Shown: in pieces, positions 55,548 through 64,000 of the stretch
Layout of the letters: every line of letters starts with the position of its first letter
How positions within the stretch are numbered: the first letter of the stretch is position 1
From: Pseudoalteromonas sp. R3
GTDB lineage: Bacteria; Pseudomonadota; Gammaproteobacteria; Enterobacterales; Alteromonadaceae
Direction of reading: 5' to 3'
NCBI RefSeq assembly: GCF_004014715.1
Contig: NZ_CP034835.1
Coordinates: 3,472,001-3,536,000 of the forward strand
Length of the DNA stretch: 64,000 nucleotides
Notes under the pieces: model-generated
Seen by the model: the letters and a program-made list of their open reading frames with translations, nothing else
What the model was told of the DNA's origin: nothing
Database searches by the model: none
Made by a program: the position numbers and the translations under genes

Positions 55548-56246
55548 ATGCACGAACCAGACATCACCCTGATTGCCAGCTTAATTGGCGAGCCCGCCAG
55601 AGCCCGTATGCTCATCGCTCTCATGTCGGGTAAAGCCCTGACAGCAACGGAGCTATCATTAGAAGCGGACATAACAGCCCAGACTGCCAGCAGCCATTTG
55701 GCGAAATTAGTTGAAGGCTCGTTACTGTCGGTCAGAAAACAAGGCAGGCATAAATACTTCCAGTTGAAGAGTCAAAAAGTTGCAGGGTTAATTGAGCAAC
55801 TACTGACACTCAGTAGCGAAATAACACTGAAAACACACACAGGACCAGCAGACCCCTATTTAAGACACGCACGAGTCTGTTATGACCATATTGCAGGTGA
55901 GTTGGGTATACAGCTATATGACGCACTGGCTGAAGCTAACTACATAGAAGACAAACAAGCTGAAACCCTGCTGACTCCGCAGGGAGTTGCCTTTTTTGAG
56001 CAGCTGGGTGTCTGCATTCACACACTTAAGAAAAAAAAGCGTCCAATCTGTAAATCGTGTCTGGACTGGAGTGAGCGTCGCAACCACCTGGCGGGTAGCC
56101 TGGGGCACTGGATTTTAAGTGATGCACTTGAGCGGGGGTGGCTGCAAAGAGTACCGGACTCCCGGGCACTTATCCTGGATAAGGCCCGTGGTGAGCTCTT
56201 TGCAAAAACCTATGGTATTGCGTTTACAGGCAATACTGAGAAATGA
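55548..56246 (+). CDS. ArsR family transcriptional regulator
   Basis: The frame opens at 55473, but ATG at 55548 (MHEPDITLIASLIGEPARAR) is the typical ArsR start (232 residues). The winged helix holds ALTATELSLEADITAQTASSHLAKL (split across the turn) and RKQGRHKYFQL. A C-terminal domain of ~130 residues includes CKSCLDWSERRNHLAGSLG, a conserved extension of this subgroup. Divergent from the NIPSNAP/ABM genes, which it probably represses. The 3' end overlaps the PH-domain gene by 23 bases. Confidence 0.92.
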   Translation: MHEPDITLIASLIGEPARARMLIALMSGKALTATELSLEADITAQTASSHLAKLVEGSLLSVRKQGRHKYFQLKSQKVAGLIEQLLTLSSEITLKTHTGPADPYLRHARVCYDHIAGELGIQLYDALAEANYIEDKQAETLLTPQGVAFFEQLGVCIHTLKKKKRPICKSCLDWSERRNHLAGSLGHWILSDALERGWLQRVPDSRALILDKARGELFAKTYGIAFTGNTEK

Positions 56247-56598
56247 TTTTATACACCTGATTGATATTATCGCCCGCTTTAAACTCTTTGGTCAGCGGTT
56301 CGGGCTCTGAACCAATCCAAATTTTCAGCTCCGCGTCGAGATCAAAATGACCCGCCGATTCTTTACTGAACTTGGTGATTTTACCGTATGGAATGCTCAG
56401 CATCTCCACTTTTGAGCCAGTAACGCCTTGCTTGTCTATCAGGATCAAACGTTTGTTAGTAAACACAAACATATCCCGGATCACTTTGTACGCCTGTGCT
56501 ACACTTTCTCCTTCAATCAGAGTGTCGTTGAGTAGCTTATCCAACTCATCGCTGTCTACTTCGCTGGCATTGCCTAATAATCCACTTAATAATCCCAT
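56224..56598 (-). CDS. Bacterial PH-domain protein (bPH_1)
   Basis: The 124-residue protein has a bacterial pleckstrin-homology fold: ESVAQAYKVIRDMFVFTNKR, LILIDKQGVTG, KVEMLSIPYGKITKFS and FDLDAELKIWIG. It is typical of small cytoplasmic PF08000 proteins that form rings or bind partners; role unclear. The ATG at 56598 has AGGAG upstream. Convergent with the ArsR gene. Confidence 0.92.
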   Translation of the reverse strand: MGLLSGLLGNASEVDSDELDKLLNDTLIEGESVAQAYKVIRDMFVFTNKRLILIDKQGVTGSKVEMLSIPYGKITKFSKESAGHFDLDAELKIWIGSEPEPLTKEFKAGDNINQVYKIISQYCL

Positions 56599-56678
56599 CT
56601 GGTTGCTCCTTTTAACTAATCAGCCACAAGCTTAGTAATATAACGCCCGTTTGTCGAAAGCCTTATCTTATTGCTCGC

Positions 56679-56861
56679 CTAAGCTGCCATAAGGTAAGGC
56701 TCTCGGCCCTGATGTTTATCCTTACGGCGGTAGCTGCCTTTGCCTTTTTTGCTCTTCTCTACTTTGCTTCTAAACAGCGGACTGGTTACCAATGCTTTTA
56801 AAGCGTTGTCTTTAATGTCGCCCCGTAAATGTTCGTGGGACTGGCTGCGCTTACTTGCCAT
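56679..56861 (-). CDS. arfA: Alternative ribosome rescue factor ArfA
   Basis: The 60-residue basic protein matches Arf[41 protein letters not shown]. ArfA enters the empty mRNA channel of stalled ribosomes and recruits RF2. The Escherichia coli gene carries a hairpin whose cleavage gives a nonstop mRNA that is expressed only when tmRNA fails. Here GTAAGG and CCTTAC near the 3' end of the coding sequence (about 56691-56730) could form a similar stem. AAAGAG precedes the start. Confidence 0.93.
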   Translation of the reverse strand: MASKRSQSHEHLRGDIKDNALKALVTSPLFRSKVEKSKKGKGSYRRKDKHQGREPYLMAA

Positions 56862-57058
56862 TCTCTTTTTGCTCCTGAATTTAGTTTAAATAACCACCAA
56901 CTGTGGCGCGCTGATTATTGATGTATTCCCCTTCGCACGCAAGTCAATTTTTTACTTTTTTAGTAAAATTTTTTTGTTCATTTCGCCTTCAGCTCAAGAT
57001 TGTAACTCTCTATGCGCTATACTTTTTTCTTAACCGTAGAGTCGTACTAAAAAACCCT

Positions 57059-58033
57059 ATGCGCAGCATTAAAACCTCAAACGGCATTACCCTGAGCTAT
57101 CAGGATTGTGGTAACCGACATGCACCGGCGATTATTCTGATCATGGGGCTGGGCGCACAAATGACGGTGTGGCCTGACGAGCTGTATTTCGGCCTGGTCG
57201 ACAGGGGGTTTAGAGTCATCCGCTTTGATAACCGGGATACCGGGCTATCGAGTCACCTTGACGAACACGGCACGCCCAACCTGTTCAAAACCTGGTTGCG
57301 TCGCAAAGTGCCATTTGGCAAACAGGCCCCCTACTCGCTAGAGGATATGGCAGACGATGTGCTGGCGCTGATGAAAGCGCTAAAAATTAAAAAAGCCCAT
57401 CTGGTCGGCGCCTCAATGGGAGGCATGATAGCGCAAATTCTGGCGGCCAAGCAGCGTAAAAAAGTGCTCAGCCTGACCTCAATCATGTCTAACTCAAACA
57501 ACCAGTTGATCTCAGGAAAAAGTCTGGGAGTGCTTATAAAGCTCGCACGGCTCACCCCCCGAAACAATAGCCCCCAGGCAGCCATTTCGTATAATGTCAG
57601 ACTCAATCAACTGATTGGCAGTCCAGCCTACCCAAGAGATGAGCAAACCCTCCGTGAGCAGGCCACTATGCATATCAGCCGGGCCCATAACCCAGCAGGC
57701 TTTAAACGCCAGCTCGCGGCCATCACTGCAAGCGGCGACCGGCGTCATTTATTAACCCGGATCAAAGCCCCCACCTTAGTGATCCATGGCACTCACGACC
57801 CGATTTTTCCGCTTACTGCGGGCCAGCAAACCGCCGCTGAGATCCGTAAGGCACGGCTCAAAGTGGTAGAAGGCCTCGGACATGACTTTCCGCCCATACT
57901 GATGGGGAAAATGGCAAAGTGGATTGCCAAACACGTTAAAAAAGCCGAACTAAAGCGGCTAAAAAAGAAGCAAAAGAAAAAGTCGGAAACACGAAAAGAA
58001 ATAAAATTATCAGTGCAAGAAAAAACGCCCTAA
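57059..58033 (+). CDS. Alpha/beta hydrolase
   Basis: The frame opens at 56918, but the homologous part starts at ATG 57059 (MRSIKTSNGITLSYQDCG, 324 residues); the upstream part is hydrophobic and AT-rich. Catalytic features are the oxyanion-region MGLGAQ, the nucleophile elbow GASMGG (Ser ~119), an acid in HGTHDPIFP, and the His in GLGHDFP. The C-terminus has a long Lys-rich tail (LKRLKKKQKKKSE). Substrate unknown. Spaced 95 bases from the nitronate monooxygenase gene. Confidence 0.9.
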   Translation: MRSIKTSNGITLSYQDCGNRHAPAIILIMGLGAQMTVWPDELYFGLVDRGFRVIRFDNRDTGLSSHLDEHGTPNLFKTWLRRKVPFGKQAPYSLEDMADDVLALMKALKIKKAHLVGASMGGMIAQILAAKQRKKVLSLTSIMSNSNNQLISGKSLGVLIKLARLTPRNNSPQAAISYNVRLNQLIGSPAYPRDEQTLREQATMHISRAHNPAGFKRQLAAITASGDRRHLLTRIKAPTLVIHGTHDPIFPLTAGQQTAAEIRKARLKVVEGLGHDFPPILMGKMAKWIAKHVKKAELKRLKKKQKKKSETRKEIKLSVQEKTP

Positions 58034-58128
58034 CCATTAAATATGCGCTTTGGCGCAATATTCACTTTTCTTCTAAGTAATTTTATCGGTATGCTTAGCA
58101 ACACATCAGACCAGTTAAAATCATCAAC

Positions 58129-59166
58129 ATGAAAACACGTATTACTGACTTACTGGGCATAGAAAAGCCCATCATCTTACCAGGCATGAGCTGGATCTCA
58201 GTTCCTGAGCTGGTTGCAGCGGTATCCAATGCCGGCGGCCTGGGGATTTTAGCCACCGGACCGTTAACGCAAGAGCAAACCCGCCAGGCTATTGCTAAAA
58301 TTCGCACCCTCACCGATAAGCCTTTTGGCGTTGGTATCACCTTGCTGATGCCCGGCGCAAAAGAAAACGCCAAAGTCGCGCTGGCTGAGCAGGTGCCGGT
58401 GATTAACTTTTCGCTGGGTAAAGGCGACTGGATAGTCGAAGGCGTTAAACGTTATGGCGGTAAAACCATTGCCACCGTAGTCACCGAAAAGCATGCCCTG
58501 GCCGCGCAAAAAAGTGGCGCTGATGCCCTGCTGGTAACCGGCCATGAAGCCGCCGCACACGGTGGTGAGGTCACATCCCTGTGCCTGGTGCCCAACATTG
58601 TTGAGCTGGTCGACATTCCCGTTATCGCCGCAGGTGGTTTTTCCGATGGCAAAGGCTTACTGGCGGCACTGGCTTTGGGGGCCGATGCCGTTGCCATGGG
58701 CTCTCGGCTGGCAACCAGCACACAAAGCCCGGTCCACCAGAATGTAAAACAGGCAGTGGTCGATAAAAAGGTCGCCGACACCATTTACTCTAAGAACTTC
58801 GATGGCCTTTATGCCCGGGTGATGAAAACCCCGATGGCTGAAAAAGCCACCCGCCGCCCGATGAATCCCATAGTTGCTGTCTTCAAGTCTTTCAAAGCCT
58901 CAAAAATGGTCGATATGCCACTGTGGAAATTACTACTGGGCTTACTGGCTCAGTTCGACAAAATTCGTATGCTTACCCTCTTTGGCGCCGCCACCGAAAA
59001 GCTGGAAGCCGCCACCATCAGGGGCGACCTGGAGCACGGCGTCCAGTTTATTGGCCAGTCACAGGGAATGATCCGAGATATCGAGCCTGTTGAGGTATTG
59101 ATCGAACGAATCATAACTGAAGCAAAAACCGAACATGCCCGGGTAAACAAGCTGCTGGCAGAGTGA
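58129..59166 (+). CDS. Nitronate monooxygenase/FabK-like flavoprotein
   Basis: The 345-residue TIM-barrel protein has IEKPIILPGMSWISVPELVA, SNAGGLGILATG, the FMN phosphate-binding VIAAGGFSDGKGL and ALGADAVAMGSRL, and the catalytic-region VTGHEAAAHGG. These features match class I nitronate monooxygenases and FabK-type enoyl reductases. It uses FMN to oxidise nitronates to carbonyl compounds, or a related reaction. Probably follows the hydrolase gene in one transcript. Confidence 0.92.
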   Translation: MKTRITDLLGIEKPIILPGMSWISVPELVAAVSNAGGLGILATGPLTQEQTRQAIAKIRTLTDKPFGVGITLLMPGAKENAKVALAEQVPVINFSLGKGDWIVEGVKRYGGKTIATVVTEKHALAAQKSGADALLVTGHEAAAHGGEVTSLCLVPNIVELVDIPVIAAGGFSDGKGLLAALALGADAVAMGSRLATSTQSPVHQNVKQAVVDKKVADTIYSKNFDGLYARVMKTPMAEKATRRPMNPIVAVFKSFKASKMVDMPLWKLLLGLLAQFDKIRMLTLFGAATEKLEAATIRGDLEHGVQFIGQSQGMIRDIEPVEVLIERIITEAKTEHARVNKLLAE

Positions 59167-59286
59167 TTTGCAATAGCAGCTTATTTCGCAAGTAAGGCCA
59201 CCGGGTGATTTTAAATGGCTTTCTGTATAATAATTGTGTGTAATAATCGACTGTAATTAAAACACTTATATTAGCCAGACACCCAG

Positions 59287-60096
59287 ATGCAACAGGTAAT
59301 CGACATCCAGTGGTGGCAGCTGGGCTTGTTCAGCCTGACCCTGCTGCTGCCCTTTACTATCAACGCGCTGTATCAGCTCAATATTGGCAAAGAAGCCGTG
59401 ATTGGGCTGATCCGCATGGTTGTTCAGTTATTGCTGGTCGGCCTGTATCTGGAATATCTGTTCACCCTCAATCATCTCTGGGTGAATCTGGCCTGGTTAT
59501 TGGTGATGCTGCTCATCGGCAGCAGTGCTATTCTCAGTAAAGCCCGGCTTCCCAGGCGAGCGTTATTTGTAGCCGTGTTTACCGGACTGTGCGTCGGGCT
59601 CATACCCCTGTTAAGCTTTGTCACTCTGGTGATTATCCAGCCAACGCCCTATTACCATGCACAATACCTGATCCCGCTGGCCGGCATGTTGCTGGGCAAC
59701 AGCCTCAATGCCAACATCGTTTGCCTGCAACACTTTTTCGATGCTTTTAAAACCCGCTGGCCGGAATATGAAGCCGCACTGTCACTGGGTGCACAGGTGC
59801 GCGAAGCCACTTTGCCCTTTGTACAAAACGCGCTGCAAAAGGCACTGGCACCTATTCTGGCGACTATGGCCACCACAGGCCTGGTGTCGCTGCCCGGCAT
59901 GATGACCGGCCAGATCCTCGGCGGTGCCAGCCCCATGGTCGCCATTAAATATCAGGTGATGATCATGATTGCCGTCTGGGTCATGATGAGCGTGTCTATT
60001 ACCGTATGCTTGTTTATCGCCGTGCGTAGTGTGATTAGCCCGCAGGGTAAACTGAATTCTGAGTGCCTGGAGCAAGGAATAGCCGAACGTGGCTAG
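59287..60096 (+). CDS. fetB: FetB-like (UPF0014) ABC permease
   Basis: The 269-residue protein has seven predicted helices and the family signature: LNIGKEAVIGLIRMVVQLLL (split at the helix break), PLAGMLLGNSLNANIVCLQHF and TTGLVSLPGMMTGQILGGASP. FetB works with the ATPase FetA in iron/oxidative-stress homeostasis, but no fetA is seen nearby. Strong family match; the substrate is inferred only by homology. Confidence 0.92.
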   Translation: MQQVIDIQWWQLGLFSLTLLLPFTINALYQLNIGKEAVIGLIRMVVQLLLVGLYLEYLFTLNHLWVNLAWLLVMLLIGSSAILSKARLPRRALFVAVFTGLCVGLIPLLSFVTLVIIQPTPYYHAQYLIPLAGMLLGNSLNANIVCLQHFFDAFKTRWPEYEAALSLGAQVREATLPFVQNALQKALAPILATMATTGLVSLPGMMTGQILGGASPMVAIKYQVMIMIAVWVMMSVSITVCLFIAVRSVISPQGKLNSECLEQGIAERG

Positions 60097-60388
60097 ATAA
60101 CAATGGACACACCAACCTGGCCTATATGGAAGATAAGGCCAAACTGCTGCGAGCTCTTTTTTTAAGCACTAACTAAAACATGAAAGTAGCGATTGACATG
60201 CTGGATCTAGTTTGCATCCTTTACCGATGAGCTTGCTTTGCACAAAGTAAAGCCGCTTGAGAAGCCCTATGATTGTTGATAAGTTAAAATCGCGTATAGC
60301 CTTAAATGGCTGACTTTCAATATAGTCAGACGGTGTACAAACAGATTAATTGTGGTGAGTGCACAACTCTAATTTTTAGGAAGGAACG
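60097..60388. other. Intergenic region with no clear gene
   Basis: About 290 bases. A short open stretch just after fetB (60100-60176, ending in TAA) has protein-like composition but no start; it may be a remnant. Nothing else was recognised. It leads into three low-GC orphan genes. Confidence 0.4.
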
Positions 60389-60793
60389 GTGAAAAAACTT
60401 ATCTTTTTAACAGCTTTATTTATTGGTATATCATCATCGAATGCGAGTGAAATAAGTCCAAAAGACTTGATTGGAATTTGGGGAAACTCAGAAGATGGAG
60501 GGAAGACATTTTGGGGATATGATCAGTACTTCGCTGATGGCAGCCTTAAATCTTGGGGGCAAATTCCCGAGACACCAGTAAAGTACAAGCTCGAGGGAAC
60601 CTATCAAGTAAAACATAAGTTTAAACTTAGTAGCTGTTTAACCATCAGCAAAACATCTCACCCTGAATTTATACCTACTGGTACGCATTGGTGCGATGAA
60701 ATCATTAAGCTAAATGACAAAGTTTTTACTTTTAAGAGTAGCAATGGAAAAATGACAACTCTATATCGACAAAACCCAAAATCAGGGCGTTAA
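60389..60793 (+). CDS. Small secreted protein, unknown
   Basis: GTG at 60389 has GGAAGGAAC upstream. The 134-residue product has a signal peptide (ending SNA, ~19) and a beta-rich part starting ISPKDLIGIWGNSEDGG, with a Cys pair (C82, C102) and IIKLNDKVFTFKSSNGK. It resembles small lipocalin-like stress proteins but no family is assigned. Low GC relative to neighbours suggests an acquired gene. Confidence 0.75.
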   Translation: MKKLIFLTALFIGISSSNASEISPKDLIGIWGNSEDGGKTFWGYDQYFADGSLKSWGQIPETPVKYKLEGTYQVKHKFKLSSCLTISKTSHPEFIPTGTHWCDEIIKLNDKVFTFKSSNGKMTTLYRQNPKSGR

Positions 60794-60931
60794 TTCTGAA
60801 ATAAAAGACACTCAGCTTGAGGGAGTTGCCCGAAAGTACTTATGTCAATATCACCTGCTTTGGTATAACGCTCAATTTTTGGAGTGGGTGTTTTATCAAA
60901 AATACTGGGCTTCAACTGGAAGAGTAATCTG

Positions 60932-61156
60932 ATGAAATTAATACCATTTATTGCTGGCTGTGCGCTTACTTATATCGGATATGAAAAACTGACTTCAGCG
61001 TCACCGGAACAAATAGGCTGGTTACTTGTTGCTGTGGGTGTTGTTTTCATTCTGAGCTCCTTCAGTACATCAAAGGGTAAAACCGGGTTTAGTATAGAGT
61101 TGGGTAACGACGACTCTAGCGGCAGTGGAAGCTCTGATGGCGGCGGCGGTGACTGA
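60932..61156 (+). CDS. Small two-helix membrane protein, unknown
   Basis: ATG at 60932 (MKLIPFIAGCALTYIGYEKL) has GGAAGAG upstream; a GTG at 60884 would add 16 residues. The 74-residue product has two hydrophobic helices (~4-16 and ~28-42) and a Gly/Ser/Asp-rich C-terminus (SSGSGSSDGGGGD). No family recognised. Confidence 0.6.
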   Translation: MKLIPFIAGCALTYIGYEKLTSASPEQIGWLLVAVGVVFILSSFSTSKGKTGFSIELGNDDSSGSGSSDGGGGD

Positions 61157-61302
61157 TTAAGCCACAGTGTTCAAGGCGAGTACCTAACAACACAACTCAA
61201 TGATCTTTCCAAAATGACGCCCGGAGGGAAGTTGATGCCAGAACCGGCAGATGGTACTTAACAAAGTACCATCCCCAATCGCTCTATTTCTTCACACCCT
61301 AA

Positions 61303-61611
61303 AAAACTTACAAGGCTGATACTAAAGCTTACAATCAAATTACCCACCTCTGGGAGCGTGAGGAATTTGATATGACCAATGGCATTGCACAGCATCAGAA
61401 GGCGATTCGTTTTGTTAAACAACGCGGCAACGCGCTGGATATTAGCTGCGGTTGCACAGGGCGTTTTATAGAGTTGCTGGTCAATGAAGGTTTTAAACCA
61501 TCTGGTATAGATATTTCAGAAAAAATGCTTGCTCTGGCGAAACGTAAGCACCCAGATATTACTTTTGTGCAAGGTGATATTTGCACTTATCTGATTGTAG
61601 AAAAACCGTGA
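61303..61611 (+). pseudogene. SAM-dependent methyltransferase remnant
   Basis: The intact frame begins at an ATG at 61372 and codes 79 residues with KAIRFVKQRGNALDISCGCTG (motif I, split by wording), SGIDISEKMLALAKRKHPD and TFVQGDICTYL. Upstream, 61303-61371 stays open in the same frame with the family-like TKAYNQITHLWEREEFD but has no start codon. The protein ends just after motif II, so the C-terminal half of the Rossmann fold is missing. Both ends appear lost: a decayed gene. Confidence 0.8.
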
Positions 61612-61864
61612 ACGGTACATCAACTCAAGAACCCAAAAGCATATAGAGGCACATTTAGCCCAGGCTAAGCCCAAACTGACCCAAAGGCTCATTCATTGGT
61701 AAAAGTGACGCAGTTCGAAAATAAAACCATATATTACAATTTGTTATAGACTTCTTTGCACCAAACATAAATCTATTTGAGTAAAAAATAGCTTTTTAAT
61801 AAGACACCTGAATACACCGCATCCTAAGCTGAATAGCAGATAACAACGTAAATTCAGGTGTTTT
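61612..61864. other. Intergenic region
   Basis: About 250 bases with no gene or structure recognised; AT-rich toward the dioxygenase promoter. Confidence 0.4.
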
Positions 61865-62506
61865 ATGTCGCACAATTCCAGACGTCACTTTATTAAAAAT
61901 CTCGCAGCAGGCACGCTGGCAGGTGCTTTTGCCTCCACCGCACAGGCTCAAACAATGCTGACTCCCAGAGAAATGGAAGGACCCTATTACCCCATTATCC
62001 CACAAAAAGACCAGGATGCTGATCTGACCCAGGTGGCCGGCAAATCAGGTGTCGCTCAGGGAACGCATATAGAAATAGCCGGGCAAGTATTTGATCACGA
62101 GGGACATACCGTTGAAGATGTCACGTTAGACTTGTGGCAGGCGAATGCTTTTGGTAAGTATCATCACCCTCACGACACCAGCGAGGCACCTATCGATGAA
62201 CACTTTCAGGCCTGGGCCATTATACAAAGTGGCAAACAAGGGCGGTTTCGTTTCAAAACCGTGTTCCCGGGTGCCTACCCGCTCAATGCCAGTAGTCAAC
62301 GCACACCGCATATTCACCTTAAAGCGTCTAAGCTGGGTTATGACACGCTACTGACTCAACTGTACTTTCCGGATCACCCGCTTAATCACAAAGATGGCCT
62401 GTTTAAACGAAAAAGTACACAGGAGCAGGCACTTATGACGGTCAAACGAACTGAACGTGAAAATCATTACCTGTTCAATTTGGTGATACAAAAGATACCA
62501 CTTTAG
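61865..62506 (+). CDS. Intradiol ring-cleavage dioxygenase-like protein, Tat-exported
   Basis: The 213-residue protein has a twin-arginine signal (RRHFIKNLAAG, cleavage near AQA, ~29). The mature domain has MEGPYYP, TLDLWQANAFGKYHHP, RFRFKTVFPGAYPL and TPHIHLKAS, the family pattern with Tyr and His iron ligands (Y in GKYHH, Y in GAYPL, H in PHIHLK). Intradiol dioxygenases cleave catechols; exported relatives may act on lignin or host phenolics. Stands alone. Confidence 0.9.
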   Translation: MSHNSRRHFIKNLAAGTLAGAFASTAQAQTMLTPREMEGPYYPIIPQKDQDADLTQVAGKSGVAQGTHIEIAGQVFDHEGHTVEDVTLDLWQANAFGKYHHPHDTSEAPIDEHFQAWAIIQSGKQGRFRFKTVFPGAYPLNASSQRTPHIHLKASKLGYDTLLTQLYFPDHPLNHKDGLFKRKSTQEQALMTVKRTERENHYLFNLVIQKIPL

Positions 62507-62896
62507 AACCTTTAGCCCCCCTTTTCAGCTTCATTCTAAATGATGAGCCCACACCTAGTGCGGGCTGACTCACTTTGCTTATGTATACCAAGTACAGGAA
62601 CAAGGTAACACGCTGATCTAGATAAGTTTTATATCTCAAGGACAAAACGCCACTTTTGAATAAATGCTCTAGATACAAAGCGACAAAAACAGAATAAAGG
62701 ATGACTAAAAAGCCAAAATATACACATTTCTTCCTTATTTCATTCCTACACTAGTGTTGGAATCGCAATTTTATATTCCACACAATAATGACCTTCCCGG
62801 CGACATGCCGCGGGGGCAACACACACTCTCAGTTACGTTATAGACAGCAGTGTGCAAGCGCTACCCAACCACACACTGTTGTTAAGGATCATACCT
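62507..62896. other. Intergenic region before the peroxidase gene
   Basis: About 390 bases. Contains short frames with no ribosome sites or protein similarity. Must hold the promoter of the next gene; nothing else recognised. Confidence 0.4.
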
Positions 62897-64000
62897 ATGA
62901 AAGCAAGATTATTCGGGCTATGGTTACTGCCTCTGAGCATATACTCAGGGTTAGTTCAGGCAAACACCGACACGCTCCCCACCCCACAGCAATTCACGGC
63001 AAAAGTGCACAGCAGCAATCAAGTTGCGCTAAGCTGGCAGGCACCGCAAGATACCAGCAATATCAAAGGCTATCGCATCTATCGGGATGGCAAACGCATT
63101 GCCCGTACCACACTCACCTTTTACCAGGATGACAGTGCGATGGCGGGTACTGAATACAGCTACTTTGTGCAAGCTTTTGCCAAGGGTAAAGATAAAAACA
63201 AGCTCACCAGTGAACCGTCAAACACCGAAACGGTGACTACGCTGGCAAGTGATAGCAATGATGGCATGCGCAATGGCTCAGTAATAAATATTGGCATTGC
63301 GCGTTTGGTCGATTTGTGCGGTACCAACGACCTCAATGCCGTGACGGATGAGCAGCTCGATACCTGCATGGGCAAAGTCATTGAACATTATGAGTTGCAG
63401 CAGGGGCTGGAAGATATGCAGGCCTATGTTGCCCGCTATCGTCGACAGGAAGACCCGAAACTGATTGATCTGGGTAAACGACTGTTCTTTAGTAAGGCGC
63501 TGAGTCAAAACTATGATACCTCCTGCGCTTCTTGCCACCACCCTGCACAAGGTTGTGGAGGCGATGGCCTGTCTTTATCCATTGGCGTCAATGCTGAGAA
63601 CCCAGATGTCATCGGACTGGGCCGCACAGACGGCAGTACTATCCCTTCTGTTGGACGCAGCTCACCACAGATCTGCAACACGGCCCTATGGGTTAACAGT
63701 ATGTTCTGGGATCAAAGGGTAAAACTGCGTCAGAGCAACCGTGAAAGTGAAGTGGGCCTGGTGTCCACGGCCCCGATTATGACCCCAGAAGATGACGTAA
63801 CCCGACTGATGAACAGCCAGGTTGCCAATACAGATCCCTTGCGTCTGTTAATGGCTCAGGCTCATTTCCCTGTCACCGCAGCCGCTGAAATGGGCGATCC
63901 AACCAGCTTTGAATCCCCACAAGCCTATCGTGAATTTATTGCCAGCCGGCTGGCCGATGAATGGAAAAGCCATTTCGCAGCAGCCTACGGCGACGAACAG
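62897..64000 (+). CDS. FN3-containing di-heme cytochrome c peroxidase (partial)
   Basis: ATG at 62897 has AAGGA upstream; the frame is open to the window end (368 codons seen). A signal peptide (ending VQA, ~23) is followed by an FN3 domain (~28-115; VALSWQAPQDTSNIKGYRIY, RTTLTFYQDDSAM). Then a MauG/CcpA-like peroxidase starts (~170), with heme-binding CASCHH (C210, C213, H214), DLGKRLFFSKALS and SSPQICNTALW. The second heme motif must lie beyond the window. Reduces peroxides or oxidises a substrate in the periplasm. Confidence 0.92.
   Translation, partial: MKARLFGLWLLPLSIYSGLVQANTDTLPTPQQFTAKVHSSNQVALSWQAPQDTSNIKGYRIYRDGKRIARTTLTFYQDDSAMAGTEYSYFVQAFAKGKDKNKLTSEPSNTETVTTLASDSNDGMRNGSVINIGIARLVDLCGTNDLNAVTDEQLDTCMGKVIEHYELQQGLEDMQAYVARYRRQEDPKLIDLGKRLFFSKALSQNYDTSCASCHHPAQGCGGDGLSLSIGVNAENPDVIGLGRTDGSTIPSVGRSSPQICNTALWVNSMFWDQRVKLRQSNRESEVGLVSTAPIMTPEDDVTRLMNSQVANTDPLRLLMAQAHFPVTAAAEMGDPTSFESPQAYREFIASRLADEWKSHFAAAYGDEQ

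Noticed and set aside
60100..60176. Open stretch after fetB with protein-like sequence
   Set aside because: No start codon or ribosome site and too short; could be a remnant but no family match can be named.
61253..61270. GGTACTT/AAGTACC hairpin as terminator or attC-like site
   Set aside because: Only a 7-bp stem, no T-tail and no integron core sequences.

Overview
The window looks like chromosomal DNA of a marine gammaproteobacterium, most likely Pseudoalteromonas or a close relative. This is inferred from gene content (TonB-dependent receptor with a Fur-box-like site, YbiT, ArfA, HscC with a J-protein partner, CtlX with an AGCS symporter, secreted beta-propeller proteins) and moderate GC; no rRNA or tRNA anchors it. 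Nearly all of it is protein coding on both strands. No CRISPR array, transposase, integrase, tRNA or rRNA gene was seen.

Layout. 1-5555 (minus): an ABC export operon with one ATPase and two successive pairs of MacB/FtsX-type permeases, the last one cut by the window edge. 5934-7920: a DUF1993 protein and an unrecognised protein. 8065-12378: a chaperone-usher (CS1/alpha-like) fimbrial operon with several single-base frameshifts. 12375-18774: AraC regulator, HAD phosphatase, small membrane protein, YbiT ABC-F ATPase and secreted proteins. 18874-24764: a large secreted protein, a di-iron hydroxylase, a frameshifted methyltransferase-like protein and a ToxR-like regulator. 24826-26453: small enzymes, including a broken siderophore-type acyltransferase. 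26395-30219: a 1274-residue LRR-Roc-COR-TIR protein. 30414-36662: a frameshifted Asp-box propeller protein and a TonB receptor.

37237-43056 is the most distinctive block: an orphan NarL-type response regulator, two paralogous secreted propeller proteins each ending in a cohesin-like domain and a type I dockerin, and a small cohesin-like protein with a C-terminal membrane anchor. Both dockerin genes carry the same palindromic leader box (ATAGGGGAAATACCCTAT) about 100 bases before the start codon, and their 3' halves are nearly identical. This looks like a compact cohesin/dockerin surface-display system outside classical cellulosomes. It is followed by a DUF2805 gene and a repeat island: four 134-bp tandem copies, then about 2.7 copies of a 100-bp unit that runs into the end of an AGCS symporter gene.

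45924-64000 holds CtlX, HscC with a J-domain protein, a BASS transporter, a ToxR-like regulator, a DsbC-like protein, a TPR histidine kinase, an ArsR regulator divergent from NIPSNAP and ABM genes, a PH-domain protein, ArfA, an alpha/beta hydrolase, a nitronate monooxygenase, a FetB-like permease, two small orphan genes, a methyltransferase remnant, an intradiol dioxygenase and the start of an FN3-cytochrome c peroxidase fusion.

Caution: at least nine genes carry single-base shifts, often in homopolymers, while protein similarity continues in the next frame. Residual indels in the assembly are at least as likely as true pseudogenes or phase variation.
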